From positions 33,214 to 97,213 of the forward strand of contig CAKOLN010000003.1 of the NCBI GenBank assembly GCA_934096075.1: a stretch of 64,000 bases of DNA, read 5' to 3'. This DNA comes from an uncultured Bacilli bacterium (GTDB lineage Bacteria > Bacillota_I > Bacilli_A > RF39 > UBA660). Within the stretch, counting starts at the first letter, position 1; every line of letters begins with the position of its first letter. Shown piece after piece: positions 34,024 to 42,994 of the stretch. Under the pieces are notes generated by a model. The model saw nothing but the letters and a program-made list of their open reading frames with translations, was not told where the DNA came from and searched no databases. Position numbers and translations under genes: made by a program.

Positions 34024-34419
34024 ATGGTAAATGATATAATTGCAGATATGCTTACAAGAATGCGTAATGCAGTTGCAATGAAATATAAAACAGTTGAAGT
34101 ACTTAGTTCTAAAATGACAAAAGAAATAGCTACAATATTAACAAATGAAGGATACATCGATGGTTTTGAAGAAAAAACTGAAGGTGCAAGCAAAACATTA
34201 ACATTAAATTTAAAATATGGACAAAGAAAAGAAAACATTATAACAGGACTTAAAAGAATCAGTAAACCTGGTCTAAGAGTTTATGTTAAAAGTGATGAAG
34301 TTCCAAAAGTATTAAATGGTCTTGGAATAGCAATCATATCTACTTCAAAAGGAATTATGACAGACAAGGAAGCAAGAAAAGAAAACTTAGGTGGAGAAGT
34401 TCTTGCATACATCTGGTAG
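34024..34419 (+). CDS. rpsH: 30S ribosomal protein S8
   Basis: 131 residues. A primary 16S rRNA binder, known as the translational regulator of spc operons in other bacteria. DIIADMLTRMRNAVAM at the start and IISTSKGIMTDKEARKENLGGEVLAYIW at the end (shown in two parts: IISTSKGIMTD and GGEVLAYIW) fit the family. Confidence 0.97.
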   Translation: MVNDIIADMLTRMRNAVAMKYKTVEVLSSKMTKEIATILTNEGYIDGFEEKTEGASKTLTLNLKYGQRKENIITGLKRISKPGLRVYVKSDEVPKVLNGLGIAIISTSKGIMTDKEARKENLGGEVLAYIW

Positions 34420-34426
34420 GTGAATT

Positions 34427-34963
34427 ATGAGTAGAATAGGTAAAAGAGTATTAGTTATACCTGAAGGTGTAACAGTTGATGTTAATGGAAATGTTGTAAC
34501 AGTAAAAGGAAAATTAGGAGAATTAACTCTTAATACAAAACCTGGAATCAATGTATTAGTTAATGAAGGAAATGTAACAGTTGAAAGAGCAAATGACTCA
34601 AAAGAATTAAAACAATTACATGGAACTACTAATGCTAACATAAATAATATGTTAATTGGAGTAAGTACAGGATACAAAAAAGAATTAGAAATTAATGGTG
34701 TTGGTTATAAATTCCAAGTTGCTGGTAATAAATTAACTATCAGTGCAGGTTATAGTCATCCAGTTATCATGGAAGCACCAGAAGGAATCAAATTAGATTC
34801 ACCTAGTCAAACTGAATTAAATATATCAGGATATGACAAACAAGCCGTTGGAGAATTCACTGCATTAGTACGTAAAGTACGTGGACCTGAACCATACAAA
34901 GGAAAAGGTATCAAATATAAAGATGAATTCATAAGACGTAAGGAAGGAAAGAAAGCTGCATAG
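34427..34963 (+). CDS. rplF: 50S ribosomal protein L6
   Basis: 178 residues with the duplicated L6 fold. SRIGKRVLVIPEGV at the start and VRGPEPYKGKGIKYKDE near the end, next to the sarcin-ricin region contact, identify it. RBS AGGTGA. Confidence 0.97.
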   Translation: MSRIGKRVLVIPEGVTVDVNGNVVTVKGKLGELTLNTKPGINVLVNEGNVTVERANDSKELKQLHGTTNANINNMLIGVSTGYKKELEINGVGYKFQVAGNKLTISAGYSHPVIMEAPEGIKLDSPSQTELNISGYDKQAVGEFTALVRKVRGPEPYKGKGIKYKDEFIRRKEGKKAA

Positions 34964-34974
34964 GGAGGTAAAAT

Positions 34975-35328
34975 ATGATAAAGAAAGAATCAAAAAATGC
35001 TAATCGTATAGCAAGACATAAACGTATCAGAAAGAACTTATCTGGTACAGCTACTACACCAAGATTAAATGTATTCAAAAGTAATACAAACATCTATGCT
35101 CAAATAATAGATGATGAAAAGGGTGTAACATTAGTAAGTGCATCTTCTCTAGAAATGAAACTAAATAAATGTGATATCGAAACTGCTAAAAAAGTTGGAG
35201 CAGAAGTTGCTAAAAGAGCATTAGATAAAAAAATCACTGAAGTAGTTTTTGACCGTGGTGGATATCAATATCATGGTAAAGTAAAAGCCCTAGCAGACAG
35301 TGCTCGTGAAGCAGGACTACAATTCTAA
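34975..35328 (+). CDS. rplR: 50S ribosomal protein L18
   Basis: 117 residues, 5S rRNA-binding. RIARHKRIRKNLSGTA, PRLNVFKSNTNIYAQIIDD and FDRGGYQYHGKVKALADSAREAGLQF are typical (the last shown as FDRGGYQYHGKV and ADSAREAGLQF). RBS GGGAGG. Confidence 0.97.
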   Translation: MIKKESKNANRIARHKRIRKNLSGTATTPRLNVFKSNTNIYAQIIDDEKGVTLVSASSLEMKLNKCDIETAKKVGAEVAKRALDKKITEVVFDRGGYQYHGKVKALADSAREAGLQF

Positions 35329-35341
35329 AGGAGGGACTATA

Positions 35342-35884
35342 ATGGAAAAAACAGAAAGAACTAATAATAAAGAAAGAAATAATAAAAGAGAATTCGTTAA
35401 AAAAAGTCCTTATGAAGAAAAAGTAATTTCAATTGGACGTGTAAGCAAAACCACTAAAGGTGGTCGTACAATGAGATTCACTGCAACAGTTGCTGTTGGA
35501 GATAGAAAAGGTCGTGTTGGACTTGGAACAGGAAAAGCTGGAGAAGTACCAGAAGCAATTTCAAAAGCAATCAAAGCTGCTGAAAAAAATGTAATTAAAG
35601 TTAATCTAGTTGAAGGAAGAACTTTAAGTCATGAAGCAATTGGTGTTTGCGGAGCTGCTAGAGTACTAGTAAAACCTGCTAAAGCCGGTAGTGGAATCAT
35701 CGCTGGTGGACCAGTTCGTAACGTATTAGAACTTGCTGGAGTAAAAGATATAGTATCTAAATCTTTAGGAAGTAATACACAAATAAACACTGCTAAAGCT
35801 GCTATGGAGGCATTAAAAATGCAAAGAGATGCTGAACACGTAGCAAGTCTTCGTGGTAAAAAAGTAGAGGAGATTATAGGATAA
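35342..35884 (+). CDS. rpsE: 30S ribosomal protein S5
   Basis: 180 residues. Involved in mRNA helicase activity at the entry tunnel and in translational accuracy. ATG 35342 was chosen with AAGGAGGG just upstream; the frame extends further but into rplR. VSIGRVSKTTKGGR-like VISIGRVSKTTKGGRTM, GRVGLGTGKAGEVPEAI and GAARVLVKPA are seen. The stop overlaps the rplO start; rpmD (L30), normally between them, is absent. Confidence 0.97.
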   Translation: MEKTERTNNKERNNKREFVKKSPYEEKVISIGRVSKTTKGGRTMRFTATVAVGDRKGRVGLGTGKAGEVPEAISKAIKAAEKNVIKVNLVEGRTLSHEAIGVCGAARVLVKPAKAGSGIIAGGPVRNVLELAGVKDIVSKSLGSNTQINTAKAAMEALKMQRDAEHVASLRGKKVEEIIG

Positions 35885-36327
35885 TGAAATTAAATGAATT
35901 AAAAAATCATCCTGGATCTACTCACAAAAGAAAAATAGTAGGTAGAGGACCAGGAAGTGGACTAGGAAAAACAAGTGGACGTGGAGAAAAAGGTCAAAAA
36001 GCGCGTTCAGGAGCAAGTATTAAACCTTGGTTTGAAGGTGGACAAAATCCATTATACAAAAGAATACCAAGAAGAGGATTTAATAATGCAAGATTTACTA
36101 CTAGATATAGTGTAGTAAATGTATCAGACCTTAATAGATTTGAAGATAATACAACTGTAACACCTGAACTTCTTAAAGAAGTAGGTTTAGTGAAAAAAGA
36201 ATTAAGTGGAGTTAAAATCCTAGGAAGTGGAAACTTAGAAAAGAAATTAACTGTAAAAGCTAATTTATTCACAAACAGTGCTATCAATAAAATAGAAAGT
36301 ATCGGTGGAAAAGTTGAGGTGATTTAG
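35884..36327 (+). CDS. rplO: 50S ribosomal protein L15
   Basis: 147 residues. A late-assembly protein. KNHPGSTHKRKIVGRGPGSG, SGRGEKGQKARSG and FEGGQNPLYKRIPRRGF are diagnostic. It follows rpsE by a TAATG overlap and abuts secY with no gap. Confidence 0.97.
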   Translation: MKLNELKNHPGSTHKRKIVGRGPGSGLGKTSGRGEKGQKARSGASIKPWFEGGQNPLYKRIPRRGFNNARFTTRYSVVNVSDLNRFEDNTTVTPELLKEVGLVKKELSGVKILGSGNLEKKLTVKANLFTNSAINKIESIGGKVEVI

Positions 36328-37584
36328 ATGTTCTCAACATTTAAACAAATTTTCAAAAAAACTAACAAAGATTTAAAACAAAGAGTATTTTATACATTAG
36401 GAGCATTATTCATATTTGCACTAGGTAATGCAATTACTGTTCCAGGTATGAAGGCAATAACTAAAGACTTAGGATTCTTAGAATTATTAAATGCAATGAG
36501 TGGTGGAGGACTAAAAAGATTTAGTATATTTGCGTTAGGTGTATCACCTTACATAACTGCTTCTATAATATTACAAGTATTACAAATGGATTTAATGGGA
36601 ATAACTTATTTCCAAGAATTAAAAGAAATGGGAGAAGCTGGCAGAACTAAAATTAATAAAATCAATAGATATTTAGGTATCGGATTTGCATTAATAGAGG
36701 GTTACATTTACTCACTAATGTTTATGGGTAAAGGGGCAGATCCAATTCAATATGTAAAAATAAGTTTATTATTAACTGCTGGAACTGCATTCCTACTTTG
36801 GTTAGGTGATCAAATAACTAACAAAGGTATAGGAAATGGAATAAGTCTTATCATTATGGCAGGTATAGTTAGTACTGTTCCAAGCATGATGATTGAAGCA
36901 TTCAAAAATCTAGTAGTAAATGGTTCAAACTCAGTTGTAGGAATCATATCATTTGTAATATTCATACTACTATATGTTGGAATAATAATTGGTGTAATAT
37001 ATGTACAAGAGGCTGAAAGAAGAATACCTGTACAATATTCAAACAGAAGTGCAGGAGCATACAAAGCTAATCAATCATTCTTACCATTAAGAATAAATTC
37101 AGCTGGAGTAATGCCGGTAATCTTCGCATCAGCAGTACTTGCAATACCAACAACTCTAACATACTTTATAAAAAGTGAAGGATTTAAATCTTTTATAACT
37201 AAATATTTAACAACAACAACTCCAATAGGATTTGTAGTATATATCCTTCTAATAATTGCATTCACATATGGATATACATTTGTAGCTGCAGTTAACCCTG
37301 AAGATATATCAAAAAATCTTAACAAACAAAACGGATACATTCCAGGAATAAGACCAGGAACTGAAACTACTAAATACATTTCAAAAATTCTTTCAAGAAT
37401 CACATTCCTAGGAGCAATATTTATAGCTGTTATAGCAGCACTACCAATTGTATTTAGTTGGATTTCGAATATGCCTAGTATAGTAACTCTTGGAGGAACA
37501 AGTATCTTAATCGTTGTAGGAGTATTACTAGAATTATATAAACAAATAGAAAGTTCAGTAGCAAGTCGTGCTTATAGGAGGTAA
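36328..37584 (+). CDS. secY: Preprotein translocase channel subunit SecY
   Basis: 418 residues with ten membrane helices. The protein-conducting channel of the Sec pathway. FALGVSPYITASIILQVLQ, GNGISLIIMAGI, VQEAERRIPVQYSNR and RPGTETTKYISKIL are typical. It is translated right after rplO, as in most spc operons. Somewhat shorter than the usual 430-440. Confidence 0.97.
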   Translation: MFSTFKQIFKKTNKDLKQRVFYTLGALFIFALGNAITVPGMKAITKDLGFLELLNAMSGGGLKRFSIFALGVSPYITASIILQVLQMDLMGITYFQELKEMGEAGRTKINKINRYLGIGFALIEGYIYSLMFMGKGADPIQYVKISLLLTAGTAFLLWLGDQITNKGIGNGISLIIMAGIVSTVPSMMIEAFKNLVVNGSNSVVGIISFVIFILLYVGIIIGVIYVQEAERRIPVQYSNRSAGAYKANQSFLPLRINSAGVMPVIFASAVLAIPTTLTYFIKSEGFKSFITKYLTTTTPIGFVVYILLIIAFTYGYTFVAAVNPEDISKNLNKQNGYIPGIRPGTETTKYISKILSRITFLGAIFIAVIAALPIVFSWISNMPSIVTLGGTSILIVVGVLLELYKQIESSVASRAYRR

Positions 37585-37589
37585 TTAAA

Positions 37590-38249
37590 TTGAACATAAT
37601 TTGGATAGCACCACCAGCCGCTGGTAAAGGTACATATAGTTCTTTACTAAAAGAAAAATATGGCTTTAACCACATAGGCGCAGGAGATGCACTAAGAGAA
37701 CAAATTAGTTTAAAAACTGAAATAGGAAAAGAAGTTGAAAGCATCATCAACAAAGGTGAAATGGTTAATGATGAATTAATGGCAAAATTGATTGAAGCAA
37801 AATTAAAAAGTCTAGATTTAACTAAACCATTTATGCTTGACGGATATCCTAGAAAAATGAATCAAGCACAAGATTATGAACAAATACTAAAAAAATTAAA
37901 TTTGGATGTGGATAAAGTTATATTTATCAACATTTCAAAAGAAACAGGACTAAAAAGAATATTAGGAAGATTAAACTGTCCTAATTGTAAAAGAAGCTAT
38001 AACAAATTTCTAAAAGACACAATGCCAAAAACTGAAGGAATATGTGATGATTGTAAAACACCACTTATTTCCAGGGTTGATGACACAAAAGAGTCTTATG
38101 AAACAAGATATAATGTGTACATGACTGAAACAAAACCAGTTATTGAATACTACAAAAATCTTGGAAAATTAATAGAAATAGATGGTTCTAAAAGTCCAGA
38201 AGAAACACTTAAAGTTATAGAAAATATCTTAGGAGTAAATAATGGTTAG
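37590..38249 (+). CDS. adk: Adenylate kinase with atypical P-loop
   Basis: 219 residues starting at TTG (37590), the only start consistent with AGGAGG 7 bases upstream. It interconverts AMP, ADP and ATP. The long lid carries a zinc site (CPNC ... CDDC). LDGYPRKMNQA, the NMP-bind Arg region and RYNVYMTETKPVIEYY fit adenylate kinase. The P-loop, normally GPPGAGKGT, reads APPAAGKGT, with two Gly to Ala changes. Location between secY and map is the standard one. Probably active; kinetics could differ. Confidence 0.93.
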   Translation: MNIIWIAPPAAGKGTYSSLLKEKYGFNHIGAGDALREQISLKTEIGKEVESIINKGEMVNDELMAKLIEAKLKSLDLTKPFMLDGYPRKMNQAQDYEQILKKLNLDVDKVIFINISKETGLKRILGRLNCPNCKRSYNKFLKDTMPKTEGICDDCKTPLISRVDDTKESYETRYNVYMTETKPVIEYYKNLGKLIEIDGSKSPEETLKVIENILGVNNG

Positions 38250-38988
38250 TACTAAAACTGAAAGTGAAATTAGCCTAATGAGTTATGCCGGGAAAGTATG
38301 CTTTGACTTACTAGAATTAATGGAAACAGTAATTAAGCCTGGCATAACTACAGAAGAGCTAAATAAAATCGCTGATAAATTTATAAGAGAAAAAGGCTGT
38401 ACACCATCATTCCTTAACTACGAAGGTTATCCAGCTAGCATATGCACATCAATAAACGAAGAAGTGGTGCATGGAATACCTAGTAAAAGAAAACTAAAAA
38501 ATGGTGACATAATCACTATTGATGTAGGAGCAATCTATAAAGGATATCATGGAGATACAGCAAGAACTTACAAAGTTGGTAAAATTTCTAATGAAGTAAG
38601 TGACTTAATGAAATACACAAAAGAAGCTTTGTATAAGGGCTTAAGTGTAATCAAACCTGGTATAAAACTAAATGAAGTATGTAAGGCTATCGAAAGTGTA
38701 GCAAAAGAACATGGATATGGAGTAATTCGTGAATTAACAGGTCACGGAATAGGAACTGAAATGCATGAGGATCCATACATTCCAAACTATGCTAACAATG
38801 AAAGTGAACTAATTCTAAAAGAAGGAATGACTTTAGCAATCGAGCCAATGTTTAGTTTAAAAGGTAGACAAGTATGGCTACTAGATGATGATTGGACAAT
38901 CATAACCCGTGATTCATCACCAGCAGCACATTATGAACATACAATTGTAGTTACAAAAGATGGCTACAAAATACTAACAGGAGAGTGA
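38242..38988 (+). CDS. map: Type I methionine aminopeptidase
   Basis: 248 residues. Removes the initiator Met from new proteins; cytoplasmic di-metal enzyme. Metal ligands Asp in TIDVGA and HGDTAR, His in ELTGHGIGTEMHEDP and Glu in AIEPMFS and EHTIVVT are all visible. It overlaps adk by 8 bases and ends with TGA. Confidence 0.97.
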   Translation: MVSTKTESEISLMSYAGKVCFDLLELMETVIKPGITTEELNKIADKFIREKGCTPSFLNYEGYPASICTSINEEVVHGIPSKRKLKNGDIITIDVGAIYKGYHGDTARTYKVGKISNEVSDLMKYTKEALYKGLSVIKPGIKLNEVCKAIESVAKEHGYGVIRELTGHGIGTEMHEDPYIPNYANNESELILKEGMTLAIEPMFSLKGRQVWLLDDDWTIITRDSSPAAHYEHTIVVTKDGYKILTGE

Positions 38989-38992
38989 TTTA

Positions 38993-39208
38993 ATGGCAAA
39001 AGATGGATACATCGAAACTGAAGGAAAAGTACTAGAAATAATCCCAGGAGGGGACTTTAAAGTAAAACTTGAAAACGGTCATATTGTAGAAGCTCGCGTT
39101 TCTGGAAAAATGCGTCAAAACCTAATCCGTATCTTTCCAGGTGATACAGTATTACTAGAAATTCCAATTTGTGATTTAACACGTGGGCGTATAATATATA
39201 GAAAATAA
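38993..39208 (+). CDS. infA: Translation initiation factor IF-1
   Basis: 71 residues, an S1-like OB fold that blocks the A site during initiation. GKVLEIIPGGDFKVKLENGH and SGKMRQNLIRIFPGD are typical. It begins 4 bases after map. Confidence 0.96.
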   Translation: MAKDGYIETEGKVLEIIPGGDFKVKLENGHIVEARVSGKMRQNLIRIFPGDTVLLEIPICDLTRGRIIYRK

Positions 39209-39221
39209 TGGAGGTATTAAA

Positions 39222-39335
39222 ATGAAAGTAAGACCATCAGTAAAACCAATATGCGATAAATGCAAGGTAATTAAAAGAAAAGGAAAAGTCATGGTAATTT
39301 GTGAAAATCCAAAACACAAACAAAGACAAGGTTAA
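39222..39335 (+). CDS. rpmJ: 50S ribosomal protein L36, zinc-binding type
   Basis: 37 codons, below most ORF size cutoffs. MKVRPSVKPICDKCKVIKRK at the start, then MVICENPKHKQRQG; Cys11, Cys14, Cys27 and His32 form the zinc site. RBS GGAGG 6 bases upstream. It lies between infA and rpsM as usual. Confidence 0.96.
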   Translation: MKVRPSVKPICDKCKVIKRKGKVMVICENPKHKQRQG

Positions 39336-39347
39336 TAGGAGGAAATA

Positions 39348-39713
39348 ATGGCACGTATTAAAAATATTGATTTACCAAAAGAAAAGAGAATTGTTATCGG
39401 TTTAACTTATATTTATGGTATCGGACCAAGCCGTGCACAAAAAATATGTGCAGCAGCAGGTGTAAGCGAAGACATAAGAGTTAAAGATTTAACAAATGAT
39501 CAAATCAACGACTTAAGAAAAGCATGTGATGAATATGTATTAGTCGGTGACTTAAAACGTGAAGTTGAAATGAACATTAAAACTAAAATGGAAATCAACT
39601 CATATCAAGGTACTAGACATAAAAAAGGTCTTCCAGTTAGAGGACAAAGAACTAGTAGAAATGCTAGAACTCGTAAAGGTAAAGCTAAAACAATAGCTAA
39701 TAAGAAAAAATAG
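39348..39713 (+). CDS. rpsM: 30S ribosomal protein S13
   Basis: 121 residues. Head protein contacting P-site tRNA and bridging to L5. ARIKNIDLPKEKRIVIGLTY, YGIGPSRAQKIC, and GLPVRGQRTSRNARTRKGK are diagnostic. RBS AGGAGG. Confidence 0.98.
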   Translation: MARIKNIDLPKEKRIVIGLTYIYGIGPSRAQKICAAAGVSEDIRVKDLTNDQINDLRKACDEYVLVGDLKREVEMNIKTKMEINSYQGTRHKKGLPVRGQRTSRNARTRKGKAKTIANKKK

Positions 39714-39725
39714 GAGGTTAATGTA

Positions 39726-40109
39726 ATGGCATATAATAGAAGAAAAAGAAAAGTCAAAAAGGATGTCACTGTTGGTGAAGCACATATTCATACTACATAC
39801 AATAACACAATAGTAACAATCACTGACGAAAATGGTGGAGTAATAAGCTGGGCTTCTTCAGGAAGTATCGGATACAAAGGAAGTAAGAAGAAAACTCCAT
39901 TCGCTGCTGGACAATCAGCAGAAGCTGCAGGAAAAGTTGCATATGACATGGGACTTAGAAAAGTAAGTGTATACGTAAAAGGAATTGGTGGAGGACGTGA
40001 AACTGCAATTCGTTCATTACAAACTGCAGGACTTGAAATCACTTCGATCACAGATGTAACACCAATACCACATAATGGATGTAGACCACCTAAGAGAAGA
40101 CGTGTTTAG
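39726..40109 (+). CDS. rpsK: 30S ribosomal protein S11
   Basis: 127 residues, platform protein near the E site. AHIHTTYNNTIVTITDENG, SSGSIGYKGSKKKTPFAAG and PIPHNGCRPPKRRRV are diagnostic. RBS AGGAGG. Confidence 0.98.
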   Translation: MAYNRRKRKVKKDVTVGEAHIHTTYNNTIVTITDENGGVISWASSGSIGYKGSKKKTPFAAGQSAEAAGKVAYDMGLRKVSVYVKGIGGGRETAIRSLQTAGLEITSITDVTPIPHNGCRPPKRRRV

Positions 40110-40124
40110 GAAAGGGGAAATATT

Positions 40125-41075
40125 ATGTTAAGATTTGAAAAACCAGATTATAAAGTTGTAGAATATAATGAAAGCAACTTTTATGCAAAATTTGTATTAG
40201 AACCATTAGAAAGAGGTTTTGGTACAACTATAGGAAACGCTTTAAGAAGAGTAATGTTATCACACTTACCAGGTAGTGCTGTAAAAAGCATCAAAATCGA
40301 AGGTGTACTTCATGAATTCCAAAAAATAGATGGAGTTGTTGAAGATGTAACAGAAATAGTTTTAAACATGAAAAAATTAGTAGTTAAAAACTTTACTGAA
40401 GAAGACAAAGTCTTATACCTAAAAGCAAATCAAGAAGGTGTAGTAACTGCTAATGACATAACACCAGACGCAGATGTTGAAATTGTTAACAAAGATTTAG
40501 TAATTGCAACACTAGCAAAAGGTGGAAACCTAGACATGCAAATAACAATTGGTAATGGACGTGGATATGTTGATGCAAAAATCAATAGAAAAGAAATGAA
40601 AAATGTACCAGTTGGTGTAATACCTGTAGACTCACTATATAGTCCAATCGAAAGAGTAAGCTATGAAGTTGAACCTGCACGTGTAGGACAAAGTGAAAAC
40701 TATGATAAATTAATAATGGAAGTTTATACAAATGGTTCTATGACTCCACAAGAAGCAATGGCTTTGTCAAGTAGAATCTTAATCGAACATTTTGATATAA
40801 TTACTAAAATTAACAAAATAGCAGACATGACAGGATTATTATCTGACAAAGAAGAAGATCCAATTCAAAAAACATTGGAAACACCAATTGAAGAATTAGA
40901 TTTATCTGTAAGAGCTTACAATTGCTTAAAGAGAGCTGGACATCATACTCTTCAAGACTTAACATCATTGACTGAACCTGAAATGATGAAAATCAGAAAC
41001 TTAGGTAAAAAATCTTTAAAAGAGGTAATGGATAAAATAAAAGAAATGGGACTAAAGTTCCGTGACGAAGAATAG
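40125..41075 (+). CDS. rpoA: RNA polymerase subunit alpha
   Basis: 316 residues. N-terminal assembly domain (LEPLERGFGTTIGNALRR, LHEFQKIDGVVEDV) and C-terminal domain (LDLSVRAYNCLKRAGHHTL, MMKIRNLGKKSLKEVMDKI) that contacts A-rich UP elements and activators. A working C-terminal domain agrees with the A-tracts upstream of the rRNA promoters in this window. RBS AAAGGGGAAAT. Confidence 0.98.
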   Translation: MLRFEKPDYKVVEYNESNFYAKFVLEPLERGFGTTIGNALRRVMLSHLPGSAVKSIKIEGVLHEFQKIDGVVEDVTEIVLNMKKLVVKNFTEEDKVLYLKANQEGVVTANDITPDADVEIVNKDLVIATLAKGGNLDMQITIGNGRGYVDAKINRKEMKNVPVGVIPVDSLYSPIERVSYEVEPARVGQSENYDKLIMEVYTNGSMTPQEAMALSSRILIEHFDIITKINKIADMTGLLSDKEEDPIQKTLETPIEELDLSVRAYNCLKRAGHHTLQDLTSLTEPEMMKIRNLGKKSLKEVMDKIKEMGLKFRDEE

Positions 41076-41084
41076 GAGGTACTT

Positions 41085-41426
41085 ATGGCATACAGAAAAT
41101 TGAATAGAGATACTAAAAAAAGAAAAAGTATCCTTTCTGGTGAAACAAAAATTGTAATAAAAAATGGTCGTATTGAAACAACTGAAGAAAGAGCAAAAGA
41201 AGTAAGAAAATTTGTTGACAAAATGATTACCTATGCTAAAAAGGGAGACTTAAATTCTAGAAGACAAGCATTAGCTTTCTTAGAAAATGATACAGAAGCT
41301 GTAAAAATATTATTTGATGAATTAGCTCCAAAATATGCTGATAGATTAGGTGGATATACTAGAATAATTAAACTAAAAGAAAGAAGAGGAGACGATGCTT
41401 TAATAGTAAGTCTAGAATTAGTTTAA
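41085..41426 (+). CDS. rplQ: 50S ribosomal protein L17
   Basis: 113 residues; last gene of the operon. YRKLNRDTKKRKSIL, near the start, and GGYTRIIKLKERRGDDA near the end are typical. It ends in a strong terminator. The genes often found next (ecfA, truA, rplM, rpsI) are not here. Confidence 0.97.
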   Translation: MAYRKLNRDTKKRKSILSGETKIVIKNGRIETTEERAKEVRKFVDKMITYAKKGDLNSRRQALAFLENDTEAVKILFDELAPKYADRLGGYTRIIKLKERRGDDALIVSLELV

Positions 41427-41430
41427 TCAT

Positions 41431-41460
41431 AAATACTCTAAAAATTTAGAGTATTTTTAT
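41431..41460 (+). terminator. Intrinsic terminator of the ribosomal operon
   Basis: Twelve-bp stem AAATACTCTAAA (41431-41442) with TTTAGAGTATTT (41445-41456), then T run. Confidence 0.92.
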
Positions 41461-41501
41461 TTTGAAAATATTGTGAAACTATTCAAATTATTTTACATTT
41501 G

Positions 41502-41510
41502 TGGTATGAT
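41502..41510 (+). promoter_or_regulatory. Extended -10 promoter of the CtpA-like protease gene
   Basis: TG, G, TATGAT (41505-41510). An in-frame ATG at 41506 is part of this element, which argues for the later start at 41536. Confidence 0.55.
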
Positions 41511-41535
41511 TATAAATAGAATAGGTGTGATACTA

Positions 41536-42738
41536 ATGAAAAAAGGAACTAAGGTTATAAAAAGCAGGAAAGAAAGAAATGCATCTTTTAATTTAATAGA
41601 AGTTATAATCATAATTATAATGACCAGTTTAATAGTGGGAGTTTCAACAGGAGTAATTGTATATAGTAATTATGCTAAGGAAACTTCAGGAATAAAAGAT
41701 GACAATCAATATATAAGTGAATTTAAGAAGGCATACAACAATATAATAAACGGATATGTTGAAAAGGTTGATGAATCTAAATTAATTGATGCAGCTATAG
41801 AGGGTATGTACGATTATTTAGGAGATCCATACACAAACTATATTGATGAAACAAATACAGATGATCTTACTGATCGTTTAAATGGTAAATACACGGGTAT
41901 AGGTATTGAAATAACAAAAGTAGAAGATGGAATACTAGTTATAAATGTTTTTAAGGATGGTCCAGCATATATTGCCGGAATAGAGGCAGGGGATATATTG
42001 ATTAAATTAAATGGAAACGATATAACAAGCCTATCAGCAGCAGAGGTATCCAATAGTATTAAAAATTCAAATAAAGATACCATAGAATTAAGTTTTGTAA
42101 GATCTGGAATAACAATAACTAAAACGGTTAATGTAAAAAATGTTAATATTCCTTCTATTAGTAAAGAAAACTTTAATAATGTAGGATATATTAAGATAGA
42201 TACATTTTCAAATACAACTTATACTCAATTTAAAGACTCTTTGGAATCACTTGAAAAAGATGGCATCACAAGCTTAATAATAGATGTAAGGAATAATGGA
42301 GGAGGTTACTTAAATAGCGCTGTAGAAATAGCTGAATTATTTGTAGAAAAGGGTAAAAATATTTATGGATTAGAAAACAAATCAGGTAAAAATTTTTATG
42401 AAGATAATACAAAAGCAAAAAGAAATTATAAAATTGCAGTATTAATAAATGGTACAAGTGCATCAGCATCAGAAGTACTAACATGTGCATTAAAAGAAAG
42501 CTATGGAGCCGTAGTAATTGGAACAACAAGTTATGGAAAAGGGACAGTGCAAGAAACATCAAAGTTATTAAGTGGAGGAATGGTAAAGTACACCACTGCC
42601 TATTGGTTAACACCAAGCGGAAATTCAATAAATAATACAGGAATAAAGCCTGACATAGAGGTAATAATGGATAATACAGAAAATTACTCATATGATAATG
42701 ATACACAACTACAAACAGCGATAAATACAGTTAAATAA
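41536..42738 (+). CDS. S41-family C-terminal processing peptidase (CtpA-like)
   Basis: 400 residues. N-terminal membrane anchor (about residues 18-45), then a short helical segment, PDZ domain (GIGIEITKVEDGILVINVF, GIEAGDILIKLNG) and an S41 tail-specific serine peptidase domain. The Ser/Lys dyad is Ser310 (GTSASASEV) and Lys335 (SYGKGTVQ), 25 residues apart as in E. coli Prc. IIDVRNNGGGYL is also typical. It would cut C-termini of extracytoplasmic proteins. Start chosen at ATG 41536, with AGGTGTGAT before it, because earlier in-frame starts fall in the promoter. Confidence 0.93.
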   Translation: MKKGTKVIKSRKERNASFNLIEVIIIIIMTSLIVGVSTGVIVYSNYAKETSGIKDDNQYISEFKKAYNNIINGYVEKVDESKLIDAAIEGMYDYLGDPYTNYIDETNTDDLTDRLNGKYTGIGIEITKVEDGILVINVFKDGPAYIAGIEAGDILIKLNGNDITSLSAAEVSNSIKNSNKDTIELSFVRSGITITKTVNVKNVNIPSISKENFNNVGYIKIDTFSNTTYTQFKDSLESLEKDGITSLIIDVRNNGGGYLNSAVEIAELFVEKGKNIYGLENKSGKNFYEDNTKAKRNYKIAVLINGTSASASEVLTCALKESYGAVVIGTTSYGKGTVQETSKLLSGGMVKYTTAYWLTPSGNSINNTGIKPDIEVIMDNTENYSYDNDTQLQTAINTVK

Positions 42739-42753
42739 ACTGTATTTATTTTA
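42721..42753 (+). terminator. Intrinsic terminator after the CtpA-like gene
   Basis: Twelve-bp stem ATAAATACAGTT (42721-42732) with AACTGTATTTAT (42738-42749), loop AAATA, T tail. It covers the stop codon. Confidence 0.9.
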
Positions 42754-42962
42754 TATAAAAGTTGTTACTTATAAAATAGAGGTATTAAATATTCAAACTA
42801 TATACTATAATAAATCAATTATCATTAGATAATAAAAGACTAATCAAGGGTTAAAATAAATTCGACTAATTCTGGGACTTAATTTCCACCTATAAAAAAA
42901 ACGGGAACTTCAAATAAAATTCAATGTAATTTTACCATAATATATAAAAAAACCATAAATTA

Positions 42963-42971
42963 TGATATAAT
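42963..42971 (+). promoter_or_regulatory. Extended -10 promoter of the DUF402 gene
   Basis: TG, A, TATAAT (42966-42971), 24 bases before ATG. No convincing -35. Confidence 0.55.
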
Positions 42972-42994
42972 GAATACATTGAAAGAGGCAAATT

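Noticed and set aside
37590..37620. adk P-loop change as a sign of a pseudogene
   Set aside because: The frame is intact, the zinc lid and other motifs are conserved, and the gene is in its standard operon place.
16900..38990. Mycoplasma-type code with TGA as Trp
   Set aside because: TGA ends pgk, map and other genes exactly where expected, and Trp is TGG throughout.
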